Source of the DNA: Gammaproteobacteria bacterium
GTDB taxonomy: Bacteria; Pseudomonadota; Gammaproteobacteria; Nevskiales; Nevskiaceae
Assembly (NCBI GenBank): GCA_026398815.1
Contig: JAPLSA010000024.1
Coordinates: 1 to 64,000 of the forward strand
Direction of reading: 5' to 3'
DNA: 64,000 bases
The notes beneath the pieces were generated by a model. That model was given only the letters and a program-made list of their open reading frames with translations, was not told where the DNA came from and did not search any database. Below are positions 8,502 to 16,877 of this stretch, piece after piece. Each line of letters begins with the position of its first letter. Position 1 is the stretch's first letter. A program made the position numbers and the translations under genes.

Positions 8502-10835
8502 TTGAACAGGTCTCGCGCCAACATCCTCTCGGCCCCAGGCCGCCAGCTCATCGGCATCGGCATTGCAAAAGCGCTTCTGATCGCAATCAGCGCCGCCAGC
8601 GCACCAGCCCAAGCCGGCGCGTTCGACGTCGTCGAAGCCAGCATCGCCGACACCCAGGCCGCGATCGCCAGCGGCAAGGCGAGCTGCCGCGACATTGTGC
8701 AGGCCTATCTCGATCGCGCCCGCGCCTACAACGGCGTCTGCACGGCGCTGGTGACGCCGGATGGCCGCAAGATCGCCGCCGCCAGCGGCTATGTCCGCGC
8801 CGGCAAGGCGCTGGCGTTCCCGACCGCGACGGTCAAGGCCTCGTCGATCTTTCCGGACCTCGGCCGTTACCAGGGCCTGCCGCTCGAATACGGGCAGATG
8901 GCGCACACGGTGTCGGACCCGGCGGCGATGACGCAGACCGGCATGCGCGTCGGCCTGCCCGACGCCGGCCAGCTCAATGCGCTGGAAACGCTGAACCTGC
9001 GCGGCGAGCGCTCGGTGACCTGCAAGGGCGACTTCGATCGCCATCCGTCGAAAGGCCCGCTGCCGAAGGACGCACCGGCGGTCTGCGAGGCGTTCCGCCA
9101 GCAGCCGGACGCGCTGGAGCGGGCCGCCGAACTCGATGCGCAGTACGGCCGCCAGCCGGATCTGGCGCAGCTGCCGATGTACTGCATCACGGTCGCCGTG
9201 AAGGATGTCTACGACACCCGCGACATGCGCACCACGGCCAACAACGACGTGCGCTTCGCGATGGACGCACCGCCGGCCGACGCGACCATCGTCGCCCGGC
9301 TGCGGGCACGCGGCGCGATCATCTACGCGAAATCGGTGGCCCATGAATTCAACGGCGGCCCGGGCGATCCGGGCGGCCCGAACAAGGCCACGAAGAACCT
9401 GGTCGCCGGCGGCCAGACGATGGGCAGCTGGGGCGGCCAGAGCTGCAATCCCTATGACACCGAGCGCGTTTCGCGCGGCTCCAGCGGAGGCTCCGGCGTC
9501 GCGGTGGCGGCGAATCTCGTCGCGATCGGCATCTGCGAGCAGTCGGGTGCGTCCTGCCAGGGGCCGGCGTCGCGCAACGGCATCGCCAGCCTGCTGACCA
9601 CCAAGGGCCTGCTGCCGGACAACGGCGGCGTCGGCTACCAGTGGTTCAACGATCGCGCCGGCATCCACGCGCGGACACTGGTCGATGCCGTGAAAGTGTT
9701 CGATGCGCTGCGCGATCCGGTCGATGGCTACTACGACCGCCGCGACGCCTTCACCGCCGTGCCGAAGGCGCTGGTGCCGGCGCAGCCGTATGCCGCCTCC
9801 ATCGTCAACGCCGTGGCCGCGACGCCGGCGACCGCGCCGCTGCGCGGGCTGCGCATCGCCATCGTCCGCGAGCACATGGTCAAGAAGACCGCCAACCACG
9901 TGGCGATCGCCGACCAGATCGACGGCGAGATCAAGCGCGTGCTGCGCGACCAGCTCGGCGCCGAGCTGGTCGAGCTGCGCGCCAGCGGCTATCCGGATGA
10001 TCCGGCGGTGCCGGATGTCGCCTACAGCTTCGGCGACGCGCTGTCGGAACTGCTGCCCTGGGCGATGCCGGAGATCTTCCAGCGGCGCGGCAAGGACGGC
10101 CAGCTGCTGTTCGCGGTGCCCGGCCACGACGTGACCTCCTACGACTACCTGCTGAAGCTGGCCCGCCGCGCGGCACCGCTGACCGATGCGGTGAACATCG
10201 CCAACTTCGCGAGCTTCGGCGCGCTGCCCTGCCAGCCGGCGCTGTGCGCGGACTTCGCGTTCGACATCGACCGCTACCTGCAGCAGCGCGGCGATGCGCG
10301 GATCAGGACCTGGGCCGACTGGGTCGAGCAGGCGATGTTCCGCGAGGACAAGTCGCTGGCCGGCGCCCGCAACTGGGCGCAGTGGCAGGGCCACCAGCAG
10401 GCCGGCAAGGCCGATGCACTGGCGCGCAGCCACATCGCGCGGCTGGCCCTGCTGCGGGTCATGTACGAGAACAGGATCGATGTCTTCGTGCACCCGGAGA
10501 ACATCGTGCCGACGCCGAAGATCCAGGGCCCGAACGTCGGCGCGATCAGCCTCGATGGCATCACGCCGTTCTTCCAGATCCCGCGCGTGGTGGTGCCGGC
10601 CGGCGTCACCCGCACGATCGTCGAGCCGGTCTACGCGCTGAACGAGGAGCGGACCGACTACCTCCCGGTGTTGCCGCCGAACGCCAAGCCGAAGCCGCTG
10701 AAGCATCCGCTACCGGTGTCGATCACCTTCTTCGCCGGCCAGGGCGAGGAACCGGTGCTGATCCGCGTCGCCACCGCCTACGAATCGGCGACCCGGCATC
10801 GCACGCCGCCGCCGGCCTTCGGCCCGCTGCGCTGA
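8502..10835 (+). CDS. Exported amidase-signature family protein, divergent and enlarged, 777 aa
   Basis: The TTG at 8502 is favoured by GGAG at 8491-8494 with seven bases of spacing and gives an N-terminal hydrophobic export signal (LIGIGIAKALLIAISAASAP). The amidase-signature triad is visible: Lys234 (ITVAVKDVYD), cis-Ser327 (RGSSGGSG) and Ser351, with the usual 24-residue distance between the serines. The normally strong GTDTGGSIR block is replaced by CEQSGASCQ, so the Asp and Arg next to the nucleophile are Gln. The protein is about 230 residues longer than the other amidases here, mainly by an insertion at residues 110-225 before the catalytic Lys. It probably hydrolyses an amide or ester in the periplasm; the substrate is unknown. 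It faces the minus-strand amidase cluster rather than joining it. Confidence 0.85.
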   Translation: MNRSRANILSAPGRQLIGIGIAKALLIAISAASAPAQAGAFDVVEASIADTQAAIASGKASCRDIVQAYLDRARAYNGVCTALVTPDGRKIAAASGYVRAGKALAFPTATVKASSIFPDLGRYQGLPLEYGQMAHTVSDPAAMTQTGMRVGLPDAGQLNALETLNLRGERSVTCKGDFDRHPSKGPLPKDAPAVCEAFRQQPDALERAAELDAQYGRQPDLAQLPMYCITVAVKDVYDTRDMRTTANNDVRFAMDAPPADATIVARLRARGAIIYAKSVAHEFNGGPGDPGGPNKATKNLVAGGQTMGSWGGQSCNPYDTERVSRGSSGGSGVAVAANLVAIGICEQSGASCQGPASRNGIASLLTTKGLLPDNGGVGYQWFNDRAGIHARTLVDAVKVFDALRDPVDGYYDRRDAFTAVPKALVPAQPYAASIVNAVAATPATAPLRGLRIAIVREHMVKKTANHVAIADQIDGEIKRVLRDQLGAELVELRASGYPDDPAVPDVAYSFGDALSELLPWAMPEIFQRRGKDGQLLFAVPGHDVTSYDYLLKLARRAAPLTDAVNIANFASFGALPCQPALCADFAFDIDRYLQQRGDARIRTWADWVEQAMFREDKSLAGARNWAQWQGHQQAGKADALARSHIARLALLRVMYENRIDVFVHPENIVPTPKIQGPNVGAISLDGITPFFQIPRVVVPAGVTRTIVEPVYALNEERTDYLPVLPPNAKPKPLKHPLPVSITFFAGQGEEPVLIRVATAYESATRHRTPPPAFGPLR

Positions 10836-10951
10836 GCCGCCGCCCCCGCGTTCGCCCCTGTGGTGAAAACCGAGGGCGCTGTCGCCGTAAAGTTAAACTC
10901 CTGTCAATGTTTGGTCGCGGCACCGAACCAACCCCGATCAAGGAGAACACC

Positions 10952-11452
10952 ATGCGAAGCATTCGCTACATCCTGCTGGCCGCGCTGTGCGTGGCGGCAA
11001 CGGCTGACGCCGCCGGCGGCAAGGGCATGACCTGGACCAAGCGCTCGCACGACAGCACGCTCGGCATCGACTCGGTGAACTGCAACGGCGGCGCCCCGGA
11101 CGGCTGCAACCCGTACCAGGGCGACATGAGCTGCAAGGCGATCCTGCCGGTGCTGTGCGTGAAGAACGACGGCTCGCCGCGCCCGCCATACACGGCCACG
11201 CCGGGGGAGTTCTATGACGGCTGGCTGGGCGGCCATCTGTCGGCCACCTTGCCGATCTATGGCGATGCGCTGCGCTCCCGCAGCACCGGCGACCAGCTGT
11301 GCAGCACCTCGTTCGGCAGCGGCTGGCGGATGGCCGAATTCCACGACAACCCGTCGGGCGGCTGGGGCTTCCGGGGCTACGGCAACCTGCGCAGCAGCCA
11401 GCATTTCTGGGTCGCGATCGACGACCAGCCGGGCAACTGCTGGAACCGCTGA
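10952..11452 (+). CDS. Small secreted cysteine-rich protein, 166 aa, function unknown
   Basis: The ATG at 10952 has AAGGAG seven bases upstream. The first 20 residues (MRSIRYILLAALCVAATADA) are a signal peptide. The mature chain has six cysteines (NCNGG, DGCNP, MSCKA, LCVKN, LCSTS, NCWNR), enough for three disulfides, and many aromatic residues near the end (GWGFRGYGN, HFWVAIDDQPGNCW). This fits a periplasmic or extracellular binding domain, but I do not recognise the family. It follows the amidase by 116 bases and is closed by the hairpin at 11486-11514. Confidence 0.75.
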   Translation: MRSIRYILLAALCVAATADAAGGKGMTWTKRSHDSTLGIDSVNCNGGAPDGCNPYQGDMSCKAILPVLCVKNDGSPRPPYTATPGEFYDGWLGGHLSATLPIYGDALRSRSTGDQLCSTSFGSGWRMAEFHDNPSGGWGFRGYGNLRSSQHFWVAIDDQPGNCWNR

Positions 11453-11485
11453 GCGCGCCGCCGCACGTCATCCAGCCGCATCCGC

Positions 11486-11514
11486 CACGAGGGCCGCAGC
11501 ATGCGGCCCTCGTG
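11486..11514. terminator. Bidirectional hairpin between convergent genes
   Basis: CACGAGGGCCGCA and TGCGGCCCTCGTG pair perfectly over 13 bases around the three-base loop GCA. It lies 33 bases after the + strand gene and 13 bases after the end of the minus-strand beta-lactamase gene, the right place for a shared terminator. There is no long T run. Confidence 0.7.
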
Positions 11515-11527
11515 CGTTGCGGCCCGC

Positions 11528-12388
11528 TCAGTCGCCGGCCGGCAGCGCGCCCAGCGCGACCAGGCAGCTCCGGGCCAGCGCCCAGCGCTGCGGCAGCTGC
11601 TCCTCACCGGCGATATCCATGTTCAGCGCGAACGGCTGGCGCTGATCGCCGCGCCGCAGCCAGCCGACCACCCAGCCGATCTGCGGCCGGGTCGCCGTCG
11701 ACCAGCCGGTCTTGTAGTGCAGCGCGTACCCGGCGCTTTCCGCCTGCAGCGTGATCGCTTCCAGCGCCTCGACATGCGCCGGGCGCAGCGGCAGCGTCTG
11801 CCGCAGCAGGCGATCCAGGAACTGCACCTGCTCGACCGCCGAGATCGCCAGCGGCCCCTGCAGCCAGAAGCGGTCGACGACGGTGCCGATCTCGCCGTTG
11901 CCGTAGTCGAGCCGCCGGAGCATCGCCGCCATCCGCGCCAGGCCGATGCGGCGCGCCAGTTCCTGGTAGATCGGCACCGCCGAAACCCGGATCGCCTCGC
12001 GCAGCGGCATGTCGTGCTGCCATTCGGGTCGCGGCTGCGGCTGGCCGCCATAGGGCAGCACCTGGTCGACGCTGTCGACCGCGCCGGTTTCCAGGCCGAT
12101 CAGCGTGTTGACGAGCTTGAAGGTCGAGGCCGGGCTGTAGCGGCGGTCGGCACGCGCGCCACCGTCAACCTGCAGGCGACCGTGCTGGGGATCGAGCAGC
12201 ACGAAGGTGGCCGCCGCACCCGGCGGCAGGCAGGTCACCGCCACGCGCGGTGCGGCGGCAGCCGAAGCAGCGCCGCCGGCCAGCAGCAGCACGGTGGTCA
12301 GCAGCGACAGCAGCGTTCGCCATCGCCATGCCGATCGCAGTTGCAGAGCACAGCGGAACAGCCGGCGGCGGCAAGGGGGTGCGGACAT
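11528..12388 (-). CDS. Class D (OXA-type) beta-lactamase, 286 aa
   Basis: Serine beta-lactamase that would open beta-lactam rings in the periplasm. All class D landmarks are visible: S88-T-F-K91 with the nucleophilic Ser and the Lys that is normally carboxylated, S136-A-V, Y162-G-N, W175-LQGPLAIS, and K226-T-G. A membrane-like signal segment ends near ASAAAAP (residue 47). The ATG at 12388 is chosen because the longer frame to 12457 adds only Arg/Ser/Pro-rich residues; no strong ribosome site supports either. The size is normal for the family. It follows the yitT-like gene by 85 bases. Nothing mobile is seen next to it, so it looks like an intrinsic chromosomal enzyme. Confidence 0.88.
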   Translation of the reverse strand: MSAPPCRRRLFRCALQLRSAWRWRTLLSLLTTVLLLAGGAASAAAAPRVAVTCLPPGAAATFVLLDPQHGRLQVDGGARADRRYSPASTFKLVNTLIGLETGAVDSVDQVLPYGGQPQPRPEWQHDMPLREAIRVSAVPIYQELARRIGLARMAAMLRRLDYGNGEIGTVVDRFWLQGPLAISAVEQVQFLDRLLRQTLPLRPAHVEALEAITLQAESAGYALHYKTGWSTATRPQIGWVVGWLRRGDQRQPFALNMDIAGEEQLPQRWALARSCLVALGALPAGD

Positions 12389-12473
12389 GGCGGGCGACTC
12401 GGGAGGTGACGGGCCTGATCTGCAAGACGCGGCTGCCGACCGATCCCCCCGGTGCATCGCGCATGCGGGTCGC

Positions 12474-13088
12474 TCAGACGCCGAGATAGCGCCCCGGCCG
12501 GTGGTTCAGCGCCAGGATCGCGCCGATCGCCAGCGCGCCGACCACCGACTGCAGCACCCGCTCCGGCGGCACCACCCGCAGCGCGGCCAGCACCACCAGC
12601 ACGTCGACCGTCATCTGCACCTTGCCGGCGCTGTAGCCGCGCGACTGCTGCAGCCACTGGGCGACGATGTTGACGCCGCCGACGCTGGCGCCGTGGCGCA
12701 GCAGCGCCAGCAGGCCGAAGCCGATCAGGAAGCCGCCGAGCACCGAGGCCAGCCAGGGGTCGAGGAATTCGAAGCGCACCACTTTCGGCGCCAGCGCCGT
12801 GCAGACCGCCACCAGCGCCACGGCGACGAAGCTCTTGACCGTGAACAGCGGCCCGAGCCGGTACCAGGCCAGGCCGAAGAACGGCAGGTTCAGCACGAAG
12901 AAGAACAGCGCCACGCTGCCGCCGCTGGCATAGCTGATCAGGAAGGCGATGCCGGCGACGCCGCCGGTCAGCAGCCCGGCGTGGGCGAACATGGTCATGC
13001 CCAGCGCCACGAACAGCGCGCCGGTGACCAGCGCCTGGGCATCGTCAAGCCAGTTGTGGGCGATCGTGTCGGCGGCAGGCCTGTTCAT
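12474..13088 (-). CDS. YitT/DUF161-family membrane protein, 204 aa
   Basis: A small integral membrane protein with five to six hydrophobic segments. LLTGGVAGIAFLISYASG, ASVGGVNIVAQWLQQ and the repeated Gly-rich turns are characteristic of the YitT family, whose transported substrate is not established. The length of about 200 residues is short compared with Bacillus YitT (about 280), because the C-terminal cytoplasmic DUF2179 domain is absent, as in many proteobacterial members. It lies between the shikimate dehydrogenase-like gene and the beta-lactamase on the same strand. Confidence 0.85.
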   Translation of the reverse strand: MNRPAADTIAHNWLDDAQALVTGALFVALGMTMFAHAGLLTGGVAGIAFLISYASGGSVALFFFVLNLPFFGLAWYRLGPLFTVKSFVAVALVAVCTALAPKVVRFEFLDPWLASVLGGFLIGFGLLALLRHGASVGGVNIVAQWLQQSRGYSAGKVQMTVDVLVVLAALRVVPPERVLQSVVGALAIGAILALNHRPGRYLGV

Positions 13089-13157
13089 GAGCGCCAGTCA
13101 AGCACGGCCCGTGCCGGCCGGCCAGCGACGTACAGATCAGCGCGCCGCTACTCCCGC

Positions 13158-13988
13158 TCAGACCGCGCGGGCAAAGGCGGCGGCTTCTGCCACCTGGGCG
13201 GCCGAAGGCTGCACGCCGGTATACAGCACGAACTGCGCAAGCGCCTGCAGCACCGCGACCTCGGCACCGGAGATGCAGCGCCGGCCGTGGCGCTGCGCGG
13301 CCTGCATCAGCGGCGTGTCGACCGGCAGCGCCACCACGTCGAACACGGTGTCGGCGGCGGCGATCAGGGCATCCGGAAAGGCCAGCTGCGTGGCGTCGGC
13401 GCTGCCGGCCATGCCCAGCGGCGTGGCGTTGATCAGCAGCGGCGCCGTCGCCTGGTCGAAGTCCGGCACCCAGCGATAGCCGCAGCTGTAGGCCAGCGGC
13501 CGGCCGCGCGCCGCGTTGCGGGCGACGATGGTGCCGTGGCGGTGGCCGCGATCGCGCAGCGCCGCCGCCACCGCCTTGGCCATGCCGCCGGCGCCGTGCA
13601 GCAGGAACGGCGTGTCCGGCGTGATGCCGGCTTGCGCCAGCAGGCTGACGATCGCCGTGTAGTCGGTGTTGTGGCCGGTCAGGCGGCCGTCGTCGTTGAC
13701 GATGGTGTTGACGCTGTCGATCGCCGCCGCCGAGCTGTCGAGGCCGTCGAGCAGCGGGATCACCGCTTCCTTGAACGGCATCGAGACCGCGCAGCCACGG
13801 ATGCCCAGCGCCCGCACGCCGCCGATCGCCGCCGGCAGGTCGGTGGTGGTGAAGGCCTTGTAGACGTAGTCCAGGCCGAGCAGTTCGTAGAGCCGGTTGT
13901 GGAAGCGCGTGCCGAAGCGGCCGGGCCGCGCCGCCAGCGACATGCACAGGCGGGTGGCGGGACCGAGCGGCGGTTTGATGGACGACAT
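13158..13988 (-). CDS. Shikimate 5-dehydrogenase-like protein (SdhL/HI0607 type), 276 aa
   Basis: NAD(P)-dependent oxidoreductase of the shikimate dehydrogenase family. The N-terminal substrate motif is SLAARPGRFGTRFHN (residues 17-31) instead of the AroE S-x-S motif, which marks the SdhL (HI0607-like) branch with poor activity on shikimate. The catalytic Lys73 (MPFK) and Asp109 (HNTDY) are kept, and GAGGMAKAV is the dinucleotide-binding loop. Length is normal. Because it is the divergent type, it is probably not the enzyme of the main aromatic pathway. It shares its strand with the formamidase-like gene 130 bases upstream. Confidence 0.87.
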   Translation of the reverse strand: MSSIKPPLGPATRLCMSLAARPGRFGTRFHNRLYELLGLDYVYKAFTTTDLPAAIGGVRALGIRGCAVSMPFKEAVIPLLDGLDSSAAAIDSVNTIVNDDGRLTGHNTDYTAIVSLLAQAGITPDTPFLLHGAGGMAKAVAAALRDRGHRHGTIVARNAARGRPLAYSCGYRWVPDFDQATAPLLINATPLGMAGSADATQLAFPDALIAAADTVFDVVALPVDTPLMQAAQRHGRRCISGAEVAVLQALAQFVLYTGVQPSAAQVAEAAAFARAV

Positions 13989-14117
13989 CGGCAGGCACCG
14001 GGCGAACGAGTGGAATGCCGATTATCGACAGCCGGCGGCCGCAGCGGGAAACCGCAGCGCCGTCATCGGCCGCCCCAGATCACCGCTGCGGGTGCGGTGC
14101 CGGACGGGCATCCAGCA

Positions 14118-15128
14118 TCAGTGCTTGACCAGCAGCGACTTGCGCATCTTGGCCACCGCCGTGAACGAGGGATCGACGACGTTGGCGATCTCCAGCTCGG
14201 CCGCCTGCCCCATCAGCAGCTGGGCGCCGCGCTCGGTATAGCCGTAGTCGGCCATCAGCCAGCGTTGCAGTTCGCTGTTGGCGTGCTGCAGCGCTTCGCC
14301 CAGCGGCCGGGCGCTGCCCAGCACCATGATGTAGTCGGCGTTCTCCAGGCGCGGCCAGGCAATCGGCTTCTGCTTGACCAGCTCGACCGAGAACTGCACG
14401 TCCATCGAGGTTTCCAGACCGCTGCCGACCAGCTCGCCGTGGCCCTGCCGGGCGTGGCCATCGCCGATGTAGAGCAGCGCGCCCGGCTCGAATACCGGCA
14501 GCATCACGGTGGCACCGGCCACGATCCCTGCGTAGTCCATGTTGCCGCCGAAGTTGCCGGGGGTGCTGGTGGCGATCGCCTGCTTGCGCTCGGGGGCGAC
14601 GCCGACGCAGCCGAGCATCGGATTCAGCGGCAGCTCGAGATTGCCCGGCTGGATCGCGGCGTCCTCGAGCCGTGCCCGCCCCTTGGCCTTGTCGATCAGC
14701 CAGATCACCCGCTTCGGCTCGCGGTCTGTGCGCTCGGCGATCGCCGCCGGATCGACCGTGTACGGCGCCAGCAGCGAGCCGGAGAACGCGGTGCCACGGT
14801 TCGGCTCGATCTTCTCCAGGCGCACCACCAGCATGTCGCCCGGCTCTGCGCCCTCGATGAAGAACGGCCCGGTTTCCGGGTTGCCGCGACCGGCCACGGT
14901 GACGCCATTCCAGTCGGCGCCGCCGGCATCGATGGTCTTGGTGATCACCCGGTCGCCCGGCTTGATCCTCAGCGCCACCGGATGGGCGCCGGAAAAGGTC
15001 GTGTAGTAATCCTTGGCAACGTAGGTGTGGGTCGCCGCCTGGGCGACGCCGGTGACCAGCAACAGCAGGCCGGCGGCGACCGGACGGCGGAGTTGGCGTG
15101 TGAGGTGACGTGTCATCTGGCCGGTCAT
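14118..15128 (-). CDS. Exported acetamidase/formamidase-family protein, 336 aa
   Basis: FmdA/AmdA family, whose cytoplasmic members hydrolyse formamide or acetamide to the acid and ammonia. Family features seen are HPVALRIKPGDRV, the acidic turn VLVVRLEKIEPN-like segment, NFGGNMDYAGIVAGATVMLPVFEPGA split across residues 180-220, and GDGHARQGHGE, which carries the metal or substrate-binding acids and histidines. The ATG at 15128 has GAGG six bases upstream and gives a signal peptide ending LLLVTGVAQA, so this copy is exported, unlike classical formamidase. It is separated from the amidase genes upstream by a terminator with a T run at 15187-15244. Confidence 0.85.
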   Translation of the reverse strand: MTGQMTRHLTRQLRRPVAAGLLLLVTGVAQAATHTYVAKDYYTTFSGAHPVALRIKPGDRVITKTIDAGGADWNGVTVAGRGNPETGPFFIEGAEPGDMLVVRLEKIEPNRGTAFSGSLLAPYTVDPAAIAERTDREPKRVIWLIDKAKGRARLEDAAIQPGNLELPLNPMLGCVGVAPERKQAIATSTPGNFGGNMDYAGIVAGATVMLPVFEPGALLYIGDGHARQGHGELVGSGLETSMDVQFSVELVKQKPIAWPRLENADYIMVLGSARPLGEALQHANSELQRWLMADYGYTERGAQLLMGQAAELEIANVVDPSFTAVAKMRKSLLVKH

Positions 15129-15186
15129 GGCGAGCCTCATATCGGCGTCATCCACGCGATGGCCGGCGTGCACGACGATCGGCAAC

Positions 15187-15244
15187 AAAAAGCCGGCATC
15201 CGATCCGGGCGGGGCCATTTCCCGCCGTGATGACCGGATGCCGG
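15187..15244 (-). terminator. Rho-independent terminator of the amidase cluster
   Basis: On the minus strand CCGGCATCCG (15244-15235) pairs with CGGATGCCGG (15202-15193), with a second inner hairpin GGCGGG/CCCGCC between them, followed by C and five T residues (15191-15187). It starts 11 bases after the stop of the last tandem amidase gene. Confidence 0.75.
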
Positions 15245-15254
15245 GATCTCAACC

Positions 15255-16862
15255 TCAGTACTCGAAACGCTCGCCGGGCAGCGGCGGCGTGGTGGCCGGC
15301 GCCACCCGATGCCGGGTCGCCTGCTCGTAGCTGTAGGCGTAGGCGAGCAGCTTCGGCTCGCTCCAGGCCGGGCCGAAGAACGAGATCGTCACCGGCATCT
15401 TGTCGCGGGTAACGCCGGCCGGAACGATCACATCCGGGAACTGCGTGACATTGGCGATGCTGGTCAGCGACGGCGTCGGCGGCCGGTCGACGATGTAGGG
15501 CGTCAGCGGGTCGATGATTTCCGGCTGCCGCGAACGGGTCGGATAGACCAGCACGTCGACCTTCTTCTCCTCCATCAGGCCGAGCACCGCACCGCGCACC
15601 GCCGGCATCGCGTACTGCTTGGCCGAGGTGTAGCTCAGCGCGGTCAGCGGCGGCCGTTCGCCCAGCGCCTTGAAGCGCGTGTAGACGCTGGGATGCGGCT
15701 GGAACTCGCCCTGCGGCGCGGTCAGCTTGATGCCCTTCTCGGCCAGTTCGGTGACGGTCTTCGGAAAGCCCGGCCGCAAGGTGGCCAGATAGTCGACGTA
15801 GTTGTCCTTCACCTCGGCGCGCATCGGCTCCATGACCACGGCGCGGTTCTGCATGACGATCGCCGGGTAGTGGACGTCCTCGACCAGCACCGCGCCGAGC
15901 TTTTCCAGCTCGGCGAGGCTTTCGTCGAACACCCGGTCGACTTCCGGATCGGTGCCCGCCAGATCGCGGATCACGCCAACCCGCACGCCCTTCAGCGCGT
16001 CCTTCTTCAGGAACGTCGTGTAGTCCTTGTAGCCGAGCCCGGCGCTGCCGCTGGTCAGCGGGTCCTTCGGATCGACGCCGGTCATGAAGCCCAGCGTCAC
16101 CGCCGCGTCGTAGACCGTGCGCGCCATCGGCCCGCCGGTATCGAAGCTCAGCACGCAGGGCATGATGCCGGTGCGCGAAATCAGGCCATTGGTCGGCTTG
16201 ATGCCCACCACGCCGTTGGCCGACGACGGGCCGCGGATCGAGCCGCCGGTATCGGAACCCAGGCCCACCGGCGCGAACCAGGCGGCCAGGCCGGCCCCGG
16301 TGCCGCCGCTGGAGCCGGCCGGATGGCGACGCGGATCATGCGGATTGCGGGTCTGGCCGAGGCGCGAGCTGTAGCCGATGCCGCCGTGCGCGAACTCATC
16401 CATGTTGACCTTGGCGAGGATGATCGCGCCGGCCTCGCGCAGCTGCTTGATGCTCGGCGCGTCCTGATACGGCACCGACTTGGCCAGCAGGAACACGCCG
16501 CCGCTGGTCGGCATGTCGGCGGTGTCGTAGTTGTCCTTCGCCAGCACCGGAATGCCGTGCAGCGGCGAGCGCCGGCCCTTCTTCTTGTACTCGGCGTCGA
16601 GCGCCTTCGCGGTCTCGATGGCCTTGGCATTCAGGGTGATCACCGTGTTCAGCGACGGCCCCTTCTTGTCGTAGGCGGCGATCCGCGCCAGGTACAGGCG
16701 GGTCAGCTTTTCATAGCTCAGCGCGCCGGCATCGACGGCGGCCTGGATGTCTTCGATGCCGGCGTTCTGCAACTCAAAAGTCTTGGCCTCGGCGACACCC
16801 GACAGGCCGAAGGCGAGCGCGATGCCGCAGAGCAGCGCGCGGTGCGCGGGAATGGGATTCAT
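15255..16862 (-). CDS. Exported amidase-signature hydrolase, 535 aa (tandem copy 4)
   Basis: A periplasmic serine amidohydrolase. The signal peptide MNPIPAHRALLCGIALAFGL ends near VAEA (residue 26). The Ser-cisSer-Lys triad is complete: Lys109 (VLAKDNYD), cis-Ser184 (AGSSGGTGAG) and Ser208 (GSDTGGSIRGP). The layout and length match exported peptide amidases of the Stenotrophomonas Pam type, which remove C-terminal amides from peptides, but the closest substrate cannot be fixed from sequence. It is the last of four tandem paralogues on this strand and lies 15 bases after the next copy, so it is probably cotranscribed with it. Confidence 0.92.
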   Translation of the reverse strand: MNPIPAHRALLCGIALAFGLSGVAEAKTFELQNAGIEDIQAAVDAGALSYEKLTRLYLARIAAYDKKGPSLNTVITLNAKAIETAKALDAEYKKKGRRSPLHGIPVLAKDNYDTADMPTSGGVFLLAKSVPYQDAPSIKQLREAGAIILAKVNMDEFAHGGIGYSSRLGQTRNPHDPRRHPAGSSGGTGAGLAAWFAPVGLGSDTGGSIRGPSSANGVVGIKPTNGLISRTGIMPCVLSFDTGGPMARTVYDAAVTLGFMTGVDPKDPLTSGSAGLGYKDYTTFLKKDALKGVRVGVIRDLAGTDPEVDRVFDESLAELEKLGAVLVEDVHYPAIVMQNRAVVMEPMRAEVKDNYVDYLATLRPGFPKTVTELAEKGIKLTAPQGEFQPHPSVYTRFKALGERPPLTALSYTSAKQYAMPAVRGAVLGLMEEKKVDVLVYPTRSRQPEIIDPLTPYIVDRPPTPSLTSIANVTQFPDVIVPAGVTRDKMPVTISFFGPAWSEPKLLAYAYSYEQATRHRVAPATTPPLPGERFEY

Positions 16863-16877
16863 GGCAGGGCTTCCGGA

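Noticed and set aside
8292-10706. 804-codon minus-strand frame opposite the divergent amidase
   Set aside because: Its His/Arg/Val-rich composition is typical of antisense translation; the + strand has the amidase motifs and a ribosome site.
12207-15230. 1007-codon open frame on the + strand across the beta-lactamase to formamidase genes
   Set aside because: Same reason: a GC-driven shadow of several clearly recognised minus-strand genes.
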